NCBI RefSeq assembly: GCF_000330885.1
Contig: NC_020062.1
Coordinates: 1,558,374 to 1,622,373, forward strand
Source: Rhizobium tropici CIAT 899
GTDB lineage: Bacteria; Pseudomonadota; Alphaproteobacteria; Rhizobiales; Rhizobiaceae
Direction of reading: 5' to 3'
DNA: 64,000 bases
Shown here: positions 63,092 through 64,000 of the stretch, in pieces
Layout: each line of letters begins with the position of its first letter
How positions within the stretch are numbered: the stretch's first letter is position 1
Notes under the pieces: generated by a model
Databases searched by the model: none
What the model was told of the DNA's origin: nothing
The model's input: only the letters and a program-made list of their open reading frames with translations
Program-made: the position numbers and the translations under genes

Positions 63092-64000
63092 TTAGAGCAG
63101 CTTCTCCAAGGTGATCGGCAGGTCGCGAACGCGCTTGCCCGTGGCATGGAATACGGCATTTGCAATCGCCGGCGCCACGCCGACGATGCCGACCTCGCCG
63201 ACGCCTTTGCCGCCGAGCGCCGAGGCATCGAAATCCGGCACGCCGACGGAGATCACCTCGATATCCGGAATGTCGGAATTCGTCGGCACGAGGTAGTCGC
63301 CGACATTGTTGTTGACGGTTCGTCCGTTGCGCTGATCGATCAGGCCCTCTTCGAGAAGCGCCTGGCCGATGCCCATGATGATGCCGCCGCGCCACTGGCT
63401 TTCGACAAGCTTGGGATTGTAGAGGCGGCCGCAATCGAAGGCGGAGACCATGCGGGAGACACGCACCGTACCGAAATCCTCGTCGACCCGCACTTCAGCG
63501 AAATGGGCGCACCAGCTGTGCATGGAATAATCGCCCATGGTCGGCCCTTGAACTTTAGCCATGGTGGTCCAGGCCTGAAGCTGCTCCTGTGCGTTCGCAC
63601 CGTCAGGCAGGGTATTGCGCCGGACCTCGATCTCCTCACGTTTCAGCGTGGACATCAGCTCGGCCAGCGTCAGCGACGGCGTCTCGCCGCGCGGTGCCAC
63701 GATGCGCCCCTCGGCGAAATTCAGCGTGTTCGCGCCCGTCTCGCGGAAGGGCGAGTTGGCATCGCTGAGGGCAAGACCGATGAGTTCGTCGCGGGCCGCG
63801 ACCGCTGCCTTATGGACGGCGCCCATGATCGATCCGGCCAGCATCGAGCCCCCAGCGATCGCCGAGCCCGGCAGGCGTGAATCGCCGAGATGGACTTCGA
63901 CCTGATCGACCGGAATGCCGAAGACTTCCGCGGCACTCTGGGCAAGGATCGTATAGGTCCCCTGCCCCATGTCGATCGCGCCGCTGACGACCTCGACGCG
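63092..64000 (-). CDS. Xanthine dehydrogenase-family molybdopterin-binding subunit, C-terminal part
   Basis: The reading is open across the right edge and gives the last 302 residues. It contains the molybdopterin-contact motif AIDMGQGTYT at the beginning, SAFDCGRLYNPKLVESQ and EEGLIDQRNGRTVNNN in the middle. The catalytic Glu segment GGKGVGEVGIVGVAPAIANA is at the end. This is the second Mo-binding domain of the aldehyde/xanthine oxidoreductase large subunit; related IorB-like proteins are exported. The N-terminal half and any small subunits lie beyond the window. Substrate: an aldehyde or N-heterocycle, not resolved. Confidence 0.87.
   Translation of the reverse strand, partial: RVEVVSGAIDMGQGTYTILAQSAAEVFGIPVDQVEVHLGDSRLPGSAIAGGSMLAGSIMGAVHKAAVAARDELIGLALSDANSPFRETGANTLNFAEGRIVAPRGETPSLTLAELMSTLKREEIEVRRNTLPDGANAQEQLQAWTTMAKVQGPTMGDYSMHSWCAHFAEVRVDEDFGTVRVSRMVSAFDCGRLYNPKLVESQWRGGIIMGIGQALLEEGLIDQRNGRTVNNNVGDYLVPTNSDIPDIEVISVGVPDFDASALGGKGVGEVGIVGVAPAIANAVFHATGKRVRDLPITLEKLL

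Overview
The window reads as a chromosome, chromid or megaplasmid segment of a Rhizobiaceae bacterium (Rhizobium/Agrobacterium/Sinorhizobium group). The signs are a GC-rich, densely coding sequence, the rhizobial pcaDCHGB/pcaQ arrangement, several Rhizobiales-type ABC operons and one copy of what looks like a RIME1 intergenic palindromic element (13015-13120). I see no rRNA, tRNA, CRISPR array, transposase or phage gene.

Left part (1-21.5 kb). A truncated glycosyltransferase at the edge is followed by a four-gene peptide/oligosaccharide-type ABC operon (double ATPase, Tat-exported binding protein, two permeases). A stretch of 6.2 kb then holds three different proteins with class III nucleotidyl-cyclase catalytic motifs: a soluble cyclase, a DUF3095 protein, and a membrane cyclase with a [2Fe-2S] ferredoxin domain. 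Two methyltransferases sit among them. Next come a glycosyltransferase/polysaccharide deacetylase pair, a VOC protein, an MBL-fold hydrolase, a MarR regulator, a fused 5-oxoprolinase/hydantoinase and a GFA-family protein.

Centre (21.6-39 kb). This is an almost complete protocatechuate/4-hydroxybenzoate catabolic island. It has a five-gene branched-chain-type ABC transporter that I interpret as the protocatechuate importer PcaMNVWX, pcaDCHGB with divergent pcaQ, pobA with a divergent AraC-type PobR, and pcaR divergent from pcaIJF. 4-hydroxybenzoate goes to protocatechuate (PobA), then carboxymuconate (PcaHG), carboxymuconolactone (PcaB), oxoadipate enol-lactone (PcaC), 3-oxoadipate (PcaD), its CoA ester (PcaIJ), and finally succinyl-CoA plus acetyl-CoA (PcaF). 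Near-palindromic PcaQ-type boxes lie in front of both pcaD and pcaM, which ties the transporter to the catabolic operon. A LytTR regulator gene carrying a frameshift and a secreted alpha/beta hydrolase gene interrupt the island between pcaQ and pobA.

Right part (39-64 kb). It carries a CPA2 antiporter with two USP-like domains, an MFS transporter, an NTF2-like protein, a GGDEF-EAL protein divergent from a methyltransferase resembling the 3-hydroxypalmitate-methyl-ester factor family, and a run of response regulator, histidine kinase, PmtA-like methyltransferase and DedA protein. After these come a DUF1127 protein, a B12-binding radical SAM protein and two MFS transporters, one with an insert of about 190 residues facing the periplasm. 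A ribose-type sugar ABC operon follows, ending in a histidine-rich LVIVD-repeat propeller of unknown activity, then a convergent aldo/keto reductase and the C-terminal part of a molybdopterin-binding dehydrogenase subunit that runs off the right edge.
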